The notes under the pieces were generated by a model. The model did not search any database. It was not told the origin of the DNA and was given only the letters and a program-made list of their open reading frames with translations. Shown here piece after piece: positions 8,332 through 19,712 of a DNA stretch of 64,000 bases. Origin of the DNA: Polyangiaceae bacterium (GTDB taxonomy: Bacteria; Myxococcota_A; Polyangia; Polyangiales; Polyangiaceae); assembly GCA_022842465.1 (NCBI GenBank), contig JALHPN010000011.1, forward strand, positions 16,051-80,050, in the 5' to 3' direction. The position numbers and the translations under genes are program-made. How positions within the stretch are numbered: the stretch's first letter is position 1; each line of letters begins with the position of its first letter.

Positions 8332-9138
8332 GTGAGCACCGAGAAGAACTTCCATGCCGCGCCGTCCGGGGTGAGCCAGGACCCCCTCTACGATCCGTCC
8401 ATCCCGACCCCTTCGCACGCCGAGCGCGCGAAGACCCTCGCCGCGTCGCGCAAGTCGGGGGCGCTGTCCACGCTGGCGATCGATCCTGCTGGCCATCCGT
8501 ACGGCTCGCTCGTCACCACGGCGCTCTTCGAGGGGTCCCCCACGTTCCTCATCAGCGCGCTCGCAGAGCACACGCGCAACTTGCGGCAGGATCCGCGGGC
8601 GTCGCTGCTGCTCGCGGAGGCGACGGACGACGACCCGCTCGCGCTCGGTCGCGTCACTCTTCTCGGGCGGTGCGAGCCTCTCACCGAGGCGCCTGCGACG
8701 TGCCGCGAGGCGTACCTCGAGGCGCACCCGGACGCGCGCTACTACGTCGACTACGGGGACTTCACGTTCTTCCGCCTGACCGTCGAGTCGCTCCGCTACA
8801 TCGGCGGCTTCGGCCGCATGTCCTGGGTGAGCGCGAAGGACTGGTACGCCGCCACACCCGACCCGATCGCGCCGTTCGCCGGCGAGATCACCCAGCACAT
8901 GAACGAAGACCACAAGGACGCGATGGCGAGCTACTGCCGTGCGTTCTCGAAGGCGCGCGACTTCGACGAGGTGGTGATGACGAGCGTTGACCGCTACGGC
9001 TTCGAGGTGTCCGTTCGCACGAAGGCGGGCGCACGTCCGGTCCGCTTCGCCTTCTCCAGCCCGGTGGACGGCCCGGCTGCGGTACGCAAGGAGATGGTCG
9101 ACCTCGTCAGGAGGGCGCGCGCGGCCCTCGGGGAGTGA
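8332..9138 (+). CDS. HugZ-like pyridoxamine-phosphate-oxidase-fold protein with DUF2470 domain
   Basis: The 268-residue product has a split-barrel flavin-reductase/PPOX domain (about 30-175) with the usual HAERAKTLAASRKSGALSTL start and the RASLLL strand. A DUF2470 domain (about 180-265) follows, marked by ITQHMNEDHKDAM, whose histidines are the heme-ligand region in HugZ relatives. The likely role is heme binding or degradation, or a related redox function, in the cytoplasm. The start is a GTG at 8332, 15 bp after the UXS-like gene. It converges on the serine protease gene with 12 bp between stops. The fold assignment is firm; the activity is not shown by sequence. Confidence 0.85.
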   Translation: MSTEKNFHAAPSGVSQDPLYDPSIPTPSHAERAKTLAASRKSGALSTLAIDPAGHPYGSLVTTALFEGSPTFLISALAEHTRNLRQDPRASLLLAEATDDDPLALGRVTLLGRCEPLTEAPATCREAYLEAHPDARYYVDYGDFTFFRLTVESLRYIGGFGRMSWVSAKDWYAATPDPIAPFAGEITQHMNEDHKDAMASYCRAFSKARDFDEVVMTSVDRYGFEVSVRTKAGARPVRFAFSSPVDGPAAVRKEMVDLVRRARAALGE

Positions 9139-9150
9139 GCGCCGCGGGCG

Positions 9151-9915
9151 TCAGTCCCCGAGGAACGGCGCGACGAACGACTGGAAGGCGTCGACGCGGG
9201 TGTCCACGCCGAACTGGGTGCAGGTCTGGTCGCCGTACGAGGTGACGCCGACGACCGAGGCAGAGCCGCCCGCGCCTTCGAGCAGCGCCGGGCCGCCGGA
9301 GTCCCCGAAGCAGGTGTTTCGGGTGCGGTCGCCGTAGGCGAACTGCGTCCCGCCGATGGCGGTGATCGGCATCGCGACGCTGCGCTTCGTCCCGGAGCCG
9401 GCGCCGGTGCGACCGTTCGAGGCGCCGTAGCCGACGTGGAGCAGGGTCCGGCCGACCCAGCCCGCGTCGAGCGCCTGCGTGTTGAGCGGGATCGGCGACA
9501 CGGGCGCGTCCTCCGCGAGGACGGCGACGGCGATGTCGTTCGTGAGGCGCGCGCCGTCGTAGCGCGGGTGGGGGACGAGCTGCGTGATGCGGACGAGCGC
9601 TTCGGGCTGGAACGCCGACGCGCCGAGGACGAACGCGACACGATTGGCGCGGACACCCTCCACGCAATGGGCGGCGGTCAGGACGGCGCGCTTGCCGACG
9701 ACGGTCCCCGTGCAGAACGGGCCGCTGGCGTTGATGAAGGCGCCGACGGCAGGATGCGCCGTCGTCGCCCTGCCGCCGACGATGGCGGACTCGGTGCTCT
9801 CGACGGGGCTCGACTCCTCGCCTTCGGCGACCTCGTCGGTCGGTTCTGTGCATGCTGCAAGCATCGCGGCGAGGGCAGCGAGCGACACGAGGCGGAGCGT
9901 GGTGGGAACGGACAT
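9151..9915 (-). CDS. trypsin-like serine protease (S1 family), lipoprotein
   Basis: The 254-residue product is a complete chymotrypsin-fold protease. A lipoprotein signal (LVSLAALAAMLAAC) is followed by an acidic spacer and the motif SAIVGGR, where IVGG is the classic N-terminus of an activated trypsin. The triad is visible: His in VLTAAHC, Asp in NDIAVAVL and Ser in CFGDSGGP. Cysteine pairs sit where S1 disulfides are expected. The start at 9915 is chosen because an upstream in-frame ATG at 9963 would bury the signal peptide. Activation by cleavage before IVGG, in the periplasm or at the surface, is expected from the family. Nothing in the neighbourhood identifies a substrate. Confidence 0.9.
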   Translation of the reverse strand: MSVPTTLRLVSLAALAAMLAACTEPTDEVAEGEESSPVESTESAIVGGRATTAHPAVGAFINASGPFCTGTVVGKRAVLTAAHCVEGVRANRVAFVLGASAFQPEALVRITQLVPHPRYDGARLTNDIAVAVLAEDAPVSPIPLNTQALDAGWVGRTLLHVGYGASNGRTGAGSGTKRSVAMPITAIGGTQFAYGDRTRNTCFGDSGGPALLEGAGGSASVVGVTSYGDQTCTQFGVDTRVDAFQSFVAPFLGD

Positions 9916-10239
9916 GGCGACCTCCGAGGGTGAGGTCGGATCTCTTACGCCTCGCACGGGCACGCGAGCAGACGGTAGGGAGGCATGTTCCCGTTTCCAC
10001 TTCGGAAAGCGACATCTGCGGCAGGTGTCGGTGCACGTGTTCGCATTCCTTCCCAGCGCCGACGATGGGGGAGCAGGCGAATTCTCCGTGAGAACCGTGT
10101 GCGGGGCCCGGGAGCGAGGTCGGGCCGTCTCAGGGCGATCGCGGAGAGCGCGTCACCGTCCGGTGTACGAATACCGTACGCCTGGTGTTCACCCCCTGGT
10201 CGCGCGCCGAGAGGTATGGCGGTTGCTGGGGCCACGCGG
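9916..10239. other. divergent intergenic region without a recognised gene
   Basis: This 324-bp stretch separates the protease (minus) from the PQQ-like lipoprotein (plus) and should contain both promoters. I see a somewhat AT-richer part around 9985-10060 but no convincing -35/-10 pair, no strong hairpin and no good coding signal in either direction. Confidence 0.5.
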
Positions 10240-11385
10240 ATGATGTCTCGCCTATCGCGTCTCGCCGCCGGGCTCTTCCTCGTCGGATGCAAGACGCAGG
10301 AGACTCACGAGGCCGCGCTCCTCGCATGGCCGGAGCTCACGATCCTCGACGTCGACGGCGCCGACGCCGTGCTGACTCTGGTCCGCGATCGCGATCCGAG
10401 GTCGCCAGGCGCCGTGCGCGTCGCCCTCGTCGATCCCGAGGGCGGCGTCGCGCGGTGGAGCGCAGGCGGCTTCCTCCTCGCCGAGGAGAAGCCGGCGGTG
10501 GACCTCGAACGGCTCGGGGAGACGGTCGTCGTCGCGGCGCTCGACGGCGTCCACGCGTACGACCTCCGGACCGGCGCGACGCGTTGGAGCACGCCGGTGA
10601 CGCCGCGCACGAAGGACGTCCGCGTGTGCGCGGACGACGACGCGGCGGCGCGCGTCCGCGTCAGCTCCGGGGACGGCACGCCCCCGGTCGTCCTCGACCT
10701 CGCGACGGGCAAGCTCCTCCCCCATCACACGCGGAGCGCGAGCGCGCCGTGCCCGCGGCGGCCGTACCCCTTCGACGCCGCCGGGCTCGGGACGACGAGC
10801 TTCGGCGATCGAGGTCATCGCTTCCACTGGACGGCGACCTTTCGCGAGGAGGGTCAGGTCTCGACGGTCGGATGGAAGGAGTACGACGCGCCGCCCGATG
10901 GCGGCCCTCGGCGCCCCAGCGACGGGCTCTGGCTCCAGACCTGGACGGACGGCGAGCGCGTCCTCGACGTGAGGCTTCCGTTCGAGGCCGGCACCGAGGC
11001 AACGAAGGCCATCAAGCATGGTCACGCGAGCCGCGTGCTCTACTCCGCGGTCACGACGGCCGAGGGGGACCGGCACCTCCACGCGACGCGGAGCACGACG
11101 GGCGAGCGCGTGTGGTCGGCACCGCTCGGGCGAAGCCCCTCCGATGTCCACGTGCGAGGGGTCCTCCCGCGAAGAGACGTCGTCTACGTCCGCTCGCTCG
11201 AAGAGCTCGCGGTCGTCGATGCGCGGACGGGGGCGACGCGGACGCGGCTGCGGACGCTGACGCTCTCGGTCGAGGGCCCGCGGCGAGGCGTGCTTCCTGC
11301 ACGACATCGCCTCGCCCCTGCCGATCGCGCGCCCCTCCATGACGGAACACCCGGACCCGACGACGAACGCCGCTCCTTACCGTGA
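10240..11385 (+). CDS. PQQ-propeller-like lipoprotein, possible frameshift near the 3' end
   Basis: The 381-residue reading starts at ATG 10240, with a second ATG at 10243 and another at 10216. It opens with a lipobox (AAGLFLVGC). The body shows repeated strands with propeller-like endings such as VHAYDLRTGATRWSTPV, HATRSTTGERVWSAPL and LAVVDARTGATRTRL, typical of PQQ/WD-like beta-propellers. From about 11281 the annotated frame loses its G/C third-position bias, with many codons ending in A or T, while the +1 frame becomes almost purely GC3 and reads GEACFLHDIASPLPIARPS. That frame runs without a stop into the next gene. Either a one-base indel lies near 11281 or the last 35 residues are atypical. 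Function unknown. Confidence 0.65.
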   Translation: MMSRLSRLAAGLFLVGCKTQETHEAALLAWPELTILDVDGADAVLTLVRDRDPRSPGAVRVALVDPEGGVARWSAGGFLLAEEKPAVDLERLGETVVVAALDGVHAYDLRTGATRWSTPVTPRTKDVRVCADDDAAARVRVSSGDGTPPVVLDLATGKLLPHHTRSASAPCPRRPYPFDAAGLGTTSFGDRGHRFHWTATFREEGQVSTVGWKEYDAPPDGGPRRPSDGLWLQTWTDGERVLDVRLPFEAGTEATKAIKHGHASRVLYSAVTTAEGDRHLHATRSTTGERVWSAPLGRSPSDVHVRGVLPRRDVVYVRSLEELAVVDARTGATRTRLRTLTLSVEGPRRGVLPARHRLAPADRAPLHDGTPGPDDERRSLP

Positions 11386-12256
11386 ACCGCCGCGCCGCGG
11401 GGGAGCGCCAACGGTGGTTCACTACCGCCCCGGACGGAGCCCGATGCTGGTGCTCCTCGCGCTCCTCTTCGCGGCCGGCGCGGTCTTCGCGCGGCGCGAG
11501 ATGGTCGGCGGGCAGCACATCGTGTCCTGCACGACGGCCGCCCCGCCGGACGCGACGCGATGCATGGCGTTCGATCGGCGGACGGGGGACGTCCGGCGCG
11601 TCCGGTGCGAGGACGCGCAACAGACCCTCGACGACCTCCTCGACGTCGGACCGCTGTACGCGCCGCTCCTCACGGGCATCTCGACGGTCGAGAAGGTGCC
11701 TCCCACCGCGGTCCCCGCCGACAACGTCTTCATCGGGCGCGGGAGGTCGGCCGTCTTCCCGCCGCGTCCGTCGTCGAGCGCGACGGACGCGAGCCTCGCC
11801 GTGCGGTGGCAGGCCGTGCCGCGGCCGCTGGACGGGACCCTCGCGCCGCATGCGGCCAGATCGCTCCTCGCGATGTGCGCGGCCGCGCCCCTCGCGGAGC
11901 TCGAGTCGCGCTCGATCACGTTCCTGATCGTCCCGCGCGACTACCGTGGCTCTCTCGCAGTCGGTCTCCTCGGTCTCGTCGCCGTCCTCCTCCTCCTCGC
12001 GCGGCGCGCGCGTGTCGTCGTCGACGACGCCGCGGGTGAGGTGCGCATCACGGAGCGCTTCGGCCTCTTCACGAAGGCGCCCGTCGTGCTCCACACCGCC
12101 GACGTCGCCGCCGTCGGCGTCGAGCGGCGGCAGGTCGTCCTCACGCTGCGGAGCGGAGCGAAGCTCCCTCTGGTCTCGTCGGAGCCGCTCCTCCCCACCG
12201 GCGAGCACGAGCGCACCGCGCTCGCGCTCCGTCGTGCGCTCGGGCTTGCGTCATAG
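11339..12256 (+). CDS. membrane protein with C-terminal bPH-like domain
   Basis: The 305-residue product has a hydrophobic segment at about 36-53 (MLVLLALLFAAGAVFA), a polar extracytoplasmic region with four cysteines, and a second segment near 200-222. A C-terminal domain of about 75 residues follows (RVVVDDAAGEVRITERFGLF and on), which looks like a small bacterial PH-type beta domain. The gene overlaps the annotated end of the PQQ-like lipoprotein by 47 bp in another frame. The coding signal of its frame extends upstream of its ATG to about 11282, so the two may be one gene in the intact state. No function can be assigned. Confidence 0.6.
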   Translation: MTEHPDPTTNAAPYREPPRRGGAPTVVHYRPGRSPMLVLLALLFAAGAVFARREMVGGQHIVSCTTAAPPDATRCMAFDRRTGDVRRVRCEDAQQTLDDLLDVGPLYAPLLTGISTVEKVPPTAVPADNVFIGRGRSAVFPPRPSSSATDASLAVRWQAVPRPLDGTLAPHAARSLLAMCAAAPLAELESRSITFLIVPRDYRGSLAVGLLGLVAVLLLLARRARVVVDDAAGEVRITERFGLFTKAPVVLHTADVAAVGVERRQVVLTLRSGAKLPLVSSEPLLPTGEHERTALALRRALGLAS

Positions 12257-12295
12257 CGCGAGCAGACGTTCCTCCGCGAACACGCGATGGTGACT

Positions 12296-12324
12296 TTGTG
12301 CCTCTCAGGCGGTGGAAGTAGGAT
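12296..12324 (+). promoter_or_regulatory. candidate sigma-70-type promoter
   Basis: TTGTGC (12296-12301), a 17-bp spacer and TAGGAT (12319-12324) lie in an unusually AT-rich patch about 73 bp upstream of the pectate-lyase-fold gene. The hexamers match the consensus at three and four of six positions. The GC-poor setting in a 70 percent GC genome supports it more than the match itself. Confidence 0.35.
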
Positions 12325-12396
12325 AAAACGCAATTCTCTTGCACATGAGCACGAAGGCCTCGCGCGACACGATCGCCACACCTAGGGTGGCGCGCA

Positions 12397-14151
12397 ATGC
12401 AGTTGGTCAGAGCTCGAGTGTTCGCGATGTGCCTCCCGGCGCTCGCGGTGGCGTGTGGTGCAGCGGAGTCGGCGAACGAGGCAGAGCTCCTGCCCTCCGC
12501 CGACCTCCAGGGCGCGGAGGTCTCCGCGTCGACGGGCGGAGACGGCGTCCAGACCCAGAGCACCGACGCTCCGCGCGCCGAGGAAGCCGTCGCTCCCGTC
12601 GTCCTCGGCTGCCCGTCCGATCGCTGGTGCAGCTCCCTCTACCCGCCGGCGTGGACGCCGGACGCGCCCGCCGATGAGGAGGGTCGCTTCCTCCACGACT
12701 TCTCCTACGCGGGCTACCGGGCGGGGGAGGCTCCGCCCGACGCCCCCCCCGGCGCGATCCACGACGTGACGACGTTCGGCGCGGACGCCTCCGGGACGAG
12801 CGACGCGACGGTCGCGATCACGCGCGCGATCGCCGCCGCGGCCGCCGCGGGAGGCGGGGTCGTCTTCTTTCCCGCCGGGAGCTATCGGGTCGACGGCGTC
12901 CTCACGGTCGCCGCGAGCGGCGTCGTCCTCCGCGGAGCGGGCACCGATTCGGTGCTCCGCTTCACCAAGGGGAGCGGGATGGGCAACAAGGCCCACCTCA
13001 CGTTCGCCGGGAGCGTCGCGCGTGACGCGGCGAGGCCGCTCGTCGCCGACGCCGCCGCTCGCGCGCGGGAGGTCTCGGTCGCGGACGCGTCGGGCCTCCA
13101 GGCCGGGGACGACGTCGCCGTCGGCTGGACGATCAGCGCTGCCTGGGTCGCCGATCACGGCATGACCGGGACCTGGACCGAGTTCGCGGGGCAGTACAAG
13201 CCGTTCTTCCGCAGCAAGGTCGTCTCCGTCGACACGACGGCGAGTCCGAACCGGGTCGTCCTCGACGTGCCGCTCCGCTACGCGGCGAAGCTCCGCGACG
13301 GTGCGGCGATCCAGAAGGAGACCGGCTACCTCCGCGAGGTCGGGCTCGAGCACCTCGCCGTCGCGAACGCGACGACGTGGGCGAACGCCTGGGCCGAGAA
13401 CCACTCGAACGTCATCGCCATGCGCGGCGTCGCCGACGCGTGGATCGACGACGTGCACTCCACGGTCGCGCCGTCGGCGGGACGCATGAACGCCTCCGAC
13501 ACGCGGCCGTACCACCTCGCGAGCAGCGGCGTCATGATCGAGGACGCGAAGCGCGTGAGCGTGCTCCGCTCCAGCATGCAGAACCCGCAGAACCGCGGGA
13601 GCGGCGGCAACGGCTACCTCTTCGAGGTCTCCCGCACGAACGACGTCCTCTTCGCGGACGACGTCGCCGAGAACGGCCGCCACAACTTCATCCAGAACTG
13701 GGGCTTCGGCAACGTCGGGACGGTCTTCCTCCGCTGCACCTCTCGGGGTAGCGAGCTGCTCTCCCTCATCGGCGGGAAGCTCGTCCCGGAGGCCGGCGCG
13801 AGCGAGCACCACCACTCGCTCGCGATCGCCACCCTCGTCGACGACTCCTTGTTCGACGACGGCTTCAAGGTCGAGAACCGGGGCGCGTGGAGCTCCGGCG
13901 CGGGCCACACCGGCACCGAGAGCGTCGTGTGGAGGCCGCGCGGCACGGGCACGATCGTGTCGAAGCAGTTCGGCTGGGGCTATGTGATCGGAACGCAGGA
14001 GGGCGTCGAGGTCGACGCCGAGGTCGAGAGCCGCTACGGCGTCGGCACCGCGCCGCGCGACTTCGTCGAAGGTCGTGGGCTCGGCAAGGACCTCCACCCC
14101 GCGTCGCTCTACGAAGACCAGCGCGCGAGGCGGACGAAGGCTCAGCCGTAG
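12397..14151 (+). CDS. pectate-lyase-superfamily (right-handed beta-helix) lipoprotein
   Basis: The 584-residue product begins with a lipoprotein signal (MCLPALAVACG) and an acidic Thr/Ala-rich linker to about residue 70. A parallel beta-helix domain follows: IHDVTTFGADASGTSDATVA is the hallmark N-cap of the Pectate_lyase_3/GH28-like superfamily (GADGxxDDTxA), then GGVVFFPAGSYRVDG and repeated Asn/Gly-rich coils to about 560. The expected role is surface glycan cleavage or binding; catalytic residues cannot be fixed by eye. The ATG has an upstream AGGGTGG. Its stop codon overlaps the convergent ATP-grasp gene by 10 bp. Confidence 0.75.
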   Translation: MQLVRARVFAMCLPALAVACGAAESANEAELLPSADLQGAEVSASTGGDGVQTQSTDAPRAEEAVAPVVLGCPSDRWCSSLYPPAWTPDAPADEEGRFLHDFSYAGYRAGEAPPDAPPGAIHDVTTFGADASGTSDATVAITRAIAAAAAAGGGVVFFPAGSYRVDGVLTVAASGVVLRGAGTDSVLRFTKGSGMGNKAHLTFAGSVARDAARPLVADAAARAREVSVADASGLQAGDDVAVGWTISAAWVADHGMTGTWTEFAGQYKPFFRSKVVSVDTTASPNRVVLDVPLRYAAKLRDGAAIQKETGYLREVGLEHLAVANATTWANAWAENHSNVIAMRGVADAWIDDVHSTVAPSAGRMNASDTRPYHLASSGVMIEDAKRVSVLRSSMQNPQNRGSGGNGYLFEVSRTNDVLFADDVAENGRHNFIQNWGFGNVGTVFLRCTSRGSELLSLIGGKLVPEAGASEHHHSLAIATLVDDSLFDDGFKVENRGAWSSGAGHTGTESVVWRPRGTGTIVSKQFGWGYVIGTQEGVEVDAEVESRYGVGTAPRDFVEGRGLGKDLHPASLYEDQRARRTKAQP

Positions 14152-15383
14152 CGGACGCGCACGCGCCGGATGACGTCGAGGAGCGCCTGCTCGGCGCCCT
14201 CCGTCGTCCGGTGACGGACGTAGGCCCAGCCCTCGCCCTCGTAGCCGTCCGCGCGAGGCTGGCCGACCTTCGGCGTCCTCATCTCGACGAGGCTGTCGCC
14301 GGCCGCCCGGACCGCGTCGTCGACCCCTTCGACCGCGACGATTCGACTCCCCGAGCCGGACCCGCGCAAGAACGCGGCGCCGGCCGCCCACTTCCGCGGC
14401 GGCGGCGCGAAGCGATCGAACGCGACGAGCTCGCACCACGCGGCGACGAAGTCGCGCTCGTGCGCGATGCTCATGAGCGGCATGATGCCGACGCCCGGCG
14501 GACGGACGCCGACCTCGTTGACGAGAGAGGTCCCGTCGTCCTCGAGGAACCACTCCATGTGCGTGAGGGCGGTGCCGGCGGCCGTCTTCGCGGCGTCGCC
14601 GAAGAGGGCCGAGAGGGCGGCGGCGTTGATCTCTGCGAAGCGCGCGTGAACCGTCTCCTCGCGCGGGAGGAGGACGCAGTACTGGATCCACGGCGTCTCG
14701 AGGACCTCGAGCGGGGAGGGGAGGTAGCGCGTGCCGGAGCGCCAGACGTGCTCGCCGCGGATCGTCACCGTCTCGCAGGTGTGCTCGCGCGCGCGCACGA
14801 ACTCCTCCGCCTGGAGCGGCCTCTCTCGGGTCGGCACGACCCCTTGCTGCACGAGGGCGGCGAGGTCGGCCTGGGACGTGACGCGGTAGGTGGCGCGCGC
14901 GCCGACGCCGGCCTGCGGCTTGACGATGACCGGATAGCCGACCTCGTCGACGAAGGCGCGGAGATCCGACATCGTCGTGGCGAGCGCGCTCTTCGCGACC
15001 GGCACGCCTTCCGCGCGGAGCACCTGCTTCATCAGGTCCTTGTCACGGAAGCGGCGCGCGGTCGCGACGCGGAGCCCCTCGATGTCGAGCGCGTCCCTCA
15101 CCTCTGCGAGCGGCATCTGCAGCTGCTCGAGCGCGCCGGCGAGGCGGTCGATCTTGCCGACTCCCTTCGTGAGGGCCGCGGCGGCGGCCGTGAGCTCGCT
15201 CGCGTCCATCGGATTTCTCACCTGGTAGTGCGCCGCGACACGCGCGCGGAGCGCCGCCGGGATCGCGCCCTCGGGGTCGGCGCTGACGACGCTGAGGGTG
15301 ACGCCGTCGAGGGCCCCGAACGCGTGGACGTAGCGGTTCGTGTTCTCGAGGAAACGGGGCGCGACGAACACGACGTGAGGCAT
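14142..15383 (-). CDS. ATP-grasp ligase of unknown substrate
   Basis: The 413-residue product reads from the ATG at 15383. It has an N-terminal PreATP-grasp segment (MPHVVFVAPRFLENTNRYVH) and then an ATP-grasp fold. RFRDKDLMKQVLRAEGVPVAK starts the A domain, GYPVIVKPQAGVGARATYRV is the nucleotide-binding loop, and FLEDDGTSLVNEVGVRPPGV carries the metal-binding Glu/Asn pair. A C-terminal domain follows. It should form an amide or thioester-type bond through an acyl phosphate. Similar proteins occur in natural-product and cell-surface clusters. It stands alone on the minus strand, divergent from the lipoprotein-kinase pair. The fold is confident; the substrate is unknown. Confidence 0.8.
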   Translation of the reverse strand: MPHVVFVAPRFLENTNRYVHAFGALDGVTLSVVSADPEGAIPAALRARVAAHYQVRNPMDASELTAAAAALTKGVGKIDRLAGALEQLQMPLAEVRDALDIEGLRVATARRFRDKDLMKQVLRAEGVPVAKSALATTMSDLRAFVDEVGYPVIVKPQAGVGARATYRVTSQADLAALVQQGVVPTRERPLQAEEFVRAREHTCETVTIRGEHVWRSGTRYLPSPLEVLETPWIQYCVLLPREETVHARFAEINAAALSALFGDAAKTAAGTALTHMEWFLEDDGTSLVNEVGVRPPGVGIMPLMSIAHERDFVAAWCELVAFDRFAPPPRKWAAGAAFLRGSGSGSRIVAVEGVDDAVRAAGDSLVEMRTPKVGQPRADGYEGEGWAYVRHRTTEGAEQALLDVIRRVRVRYG

Positions 15384-15556
15384 GGCGGCTCGCGTCATAG
15401 CCCGGGGTCGCTGCGACTTCGAGAGGCTCTCACGGGTGGGTGAAACTACCACCTGCCCGGGCTCCCAGCTGGGGCCGGTGGCGGACGACCGACCGGTACA
15501 AGTCATCGGGATCTCGAACGAACCGGTCGTGGCGTGTTCCATGCTGCAGAGGCGTC

Positions 15557-16803
15557 ATGCGACGCGTTCATGGCTTCTTCCTGTCGATCTCGCTCGCCGC
15601 CGCCGCGGCGCTCGCCCAGGGCTGCGCCCCCGCCGAGGACGAGGACGGCGCGGACGACGGGGCCGCCGCGTACACGGCCGCCGACGCCGCGTGCGCCACG
15701 TCGTCGCCCGTCGGCGGCGAGTCGGCGACGGAGGCCCGCGCGCGCTGCCTCACGGAGCAGGCGAACAGGCTCCTCGATCAGCAGCTCGCGAAGAACGAGG
15801 ATCCGCGCGACCGCGCCCTCGCCGCGTTCAAGGGCAAGCTCCGCGTCCCCGCCGAGACCGGGTGCTTCACCGAGGACATCGCGGGGAGCGCGCTCGGGAT
15901 CTGGCAGAACGACATCGACTCGGAGCGCGACGTCGGGATGATCGCGGTGCAGCTCAAGGCCGCCGTCGAGTTTCTCAAGTATTTCTACCGCGACCTCGAC
16001 GGCTATCCGAACCATCTCTTCCAGTCCGTCGAGATCTGCCCGAACGGCCAGCTCGGCGGTGATCTCGCGCTCACCGGTTCGCGCCTCCGCATCGGCGTCC
16101 GCACCGGCACGTTCGGTCGAATCGGGATCCACACGGCGACCCAGATCCGGGACAAGTGGGGCGCGGGCGAGCACCTCGCCGGCGGCCTCGAGGCGCTGAA
16201 GGGGATGCGCTGGACGCTCCTCGACCCGGTCGGAACGCCGCGGACGCTGCTACGCACGGCGCTCCGGCGGATCGTCTCGCGCTTGAGCGAGCGCCTCGGC
16301 GGCCTCCAGGGCAAGCCGTCCGCGACGGTCCGGAGCGAGCTCACGAAGATCGTGCAAGACGAGACGTCGGACGTCGTCGGCGACGAGCAGAAGAGCCTCC
16401 GTCAGCGCGCGCTCGAGAAGATCGCCTCGATGACGGCCTCCCAGCTCACGAGCCTCGTGAAAGCGTGGAACGCGGAGATCACGAAGGCGGACACCTCCGA
16501 GGGTGCGGAGGAAGGCTCCGTCTCGATGCGTGACGTGCTGCAGCGCCGCGACGTCAAGGTGAACGTCACGCAGCGTGGCCTCGTCAACGTCCAGAACTAC
16601 AAGCAGATCACGGTCGACACGGAGTTCTTCCTGCCGCGCGCGTCCTTCTCGCGTTATGTCGAGGCGGTGGAGGCGAAGACGGACATCGCGGTCGAGCAGC
16701 ACGGGCTCGTCAACATCCAGCTCAACGACGTCATCGACGTGAAGGTGCAGGTCCTCTACGGCAAGGCCGCCCAGACGGGCAGCCTCGACAAGGTGCTGCC
16801 TCT

Positions 16804-16807
<4 letters not shown>
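15557..16807 (+). CDS. lipoprotein of unknown function, coupled to a receptor kinase
   Basis: The 416-residue product starts at ATG 15557, preceded by GAGGCG. It has a lipoprotein signal (SISLAAAAALAQGC) and a short acidic linker. I recognise no domain. Visible features are five further cysteines before about residue 160, basic helical stretches around 240-310 and a beta-rich C-terminus with two similar motifs, GLVNVQNYKQITVD and GLVNIQLNDVIDVK. Its stop codon overlaps the probable CTG start of the downstream kinase (16804) by 4 bp. Translational coupling and a shared pathway are therefore likely, for example as a partner of the kinase's extracytoplasmic domain. That role is inference. Confidence 0.7.
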
Positions 16808-18210
<1,403 letters not shown>

Positions 18211-18215
18211 GCGCG

Positions 18216-19574
<1,359 letters not shown>

Positions 19575-19712
19575 CGCGACGAGTATCGACGGAGGGCTCG
19601 CCGCGGGCAATGCTCGTCCGCACCGAAGAGCCGTGCGGAGCGCAGCTCGCCGCGGTGCGCTCGAGCACGCCTCCGCTACATCTCTGCGCGCGCCCGCCGT
19701 TCTCACGGGGCA

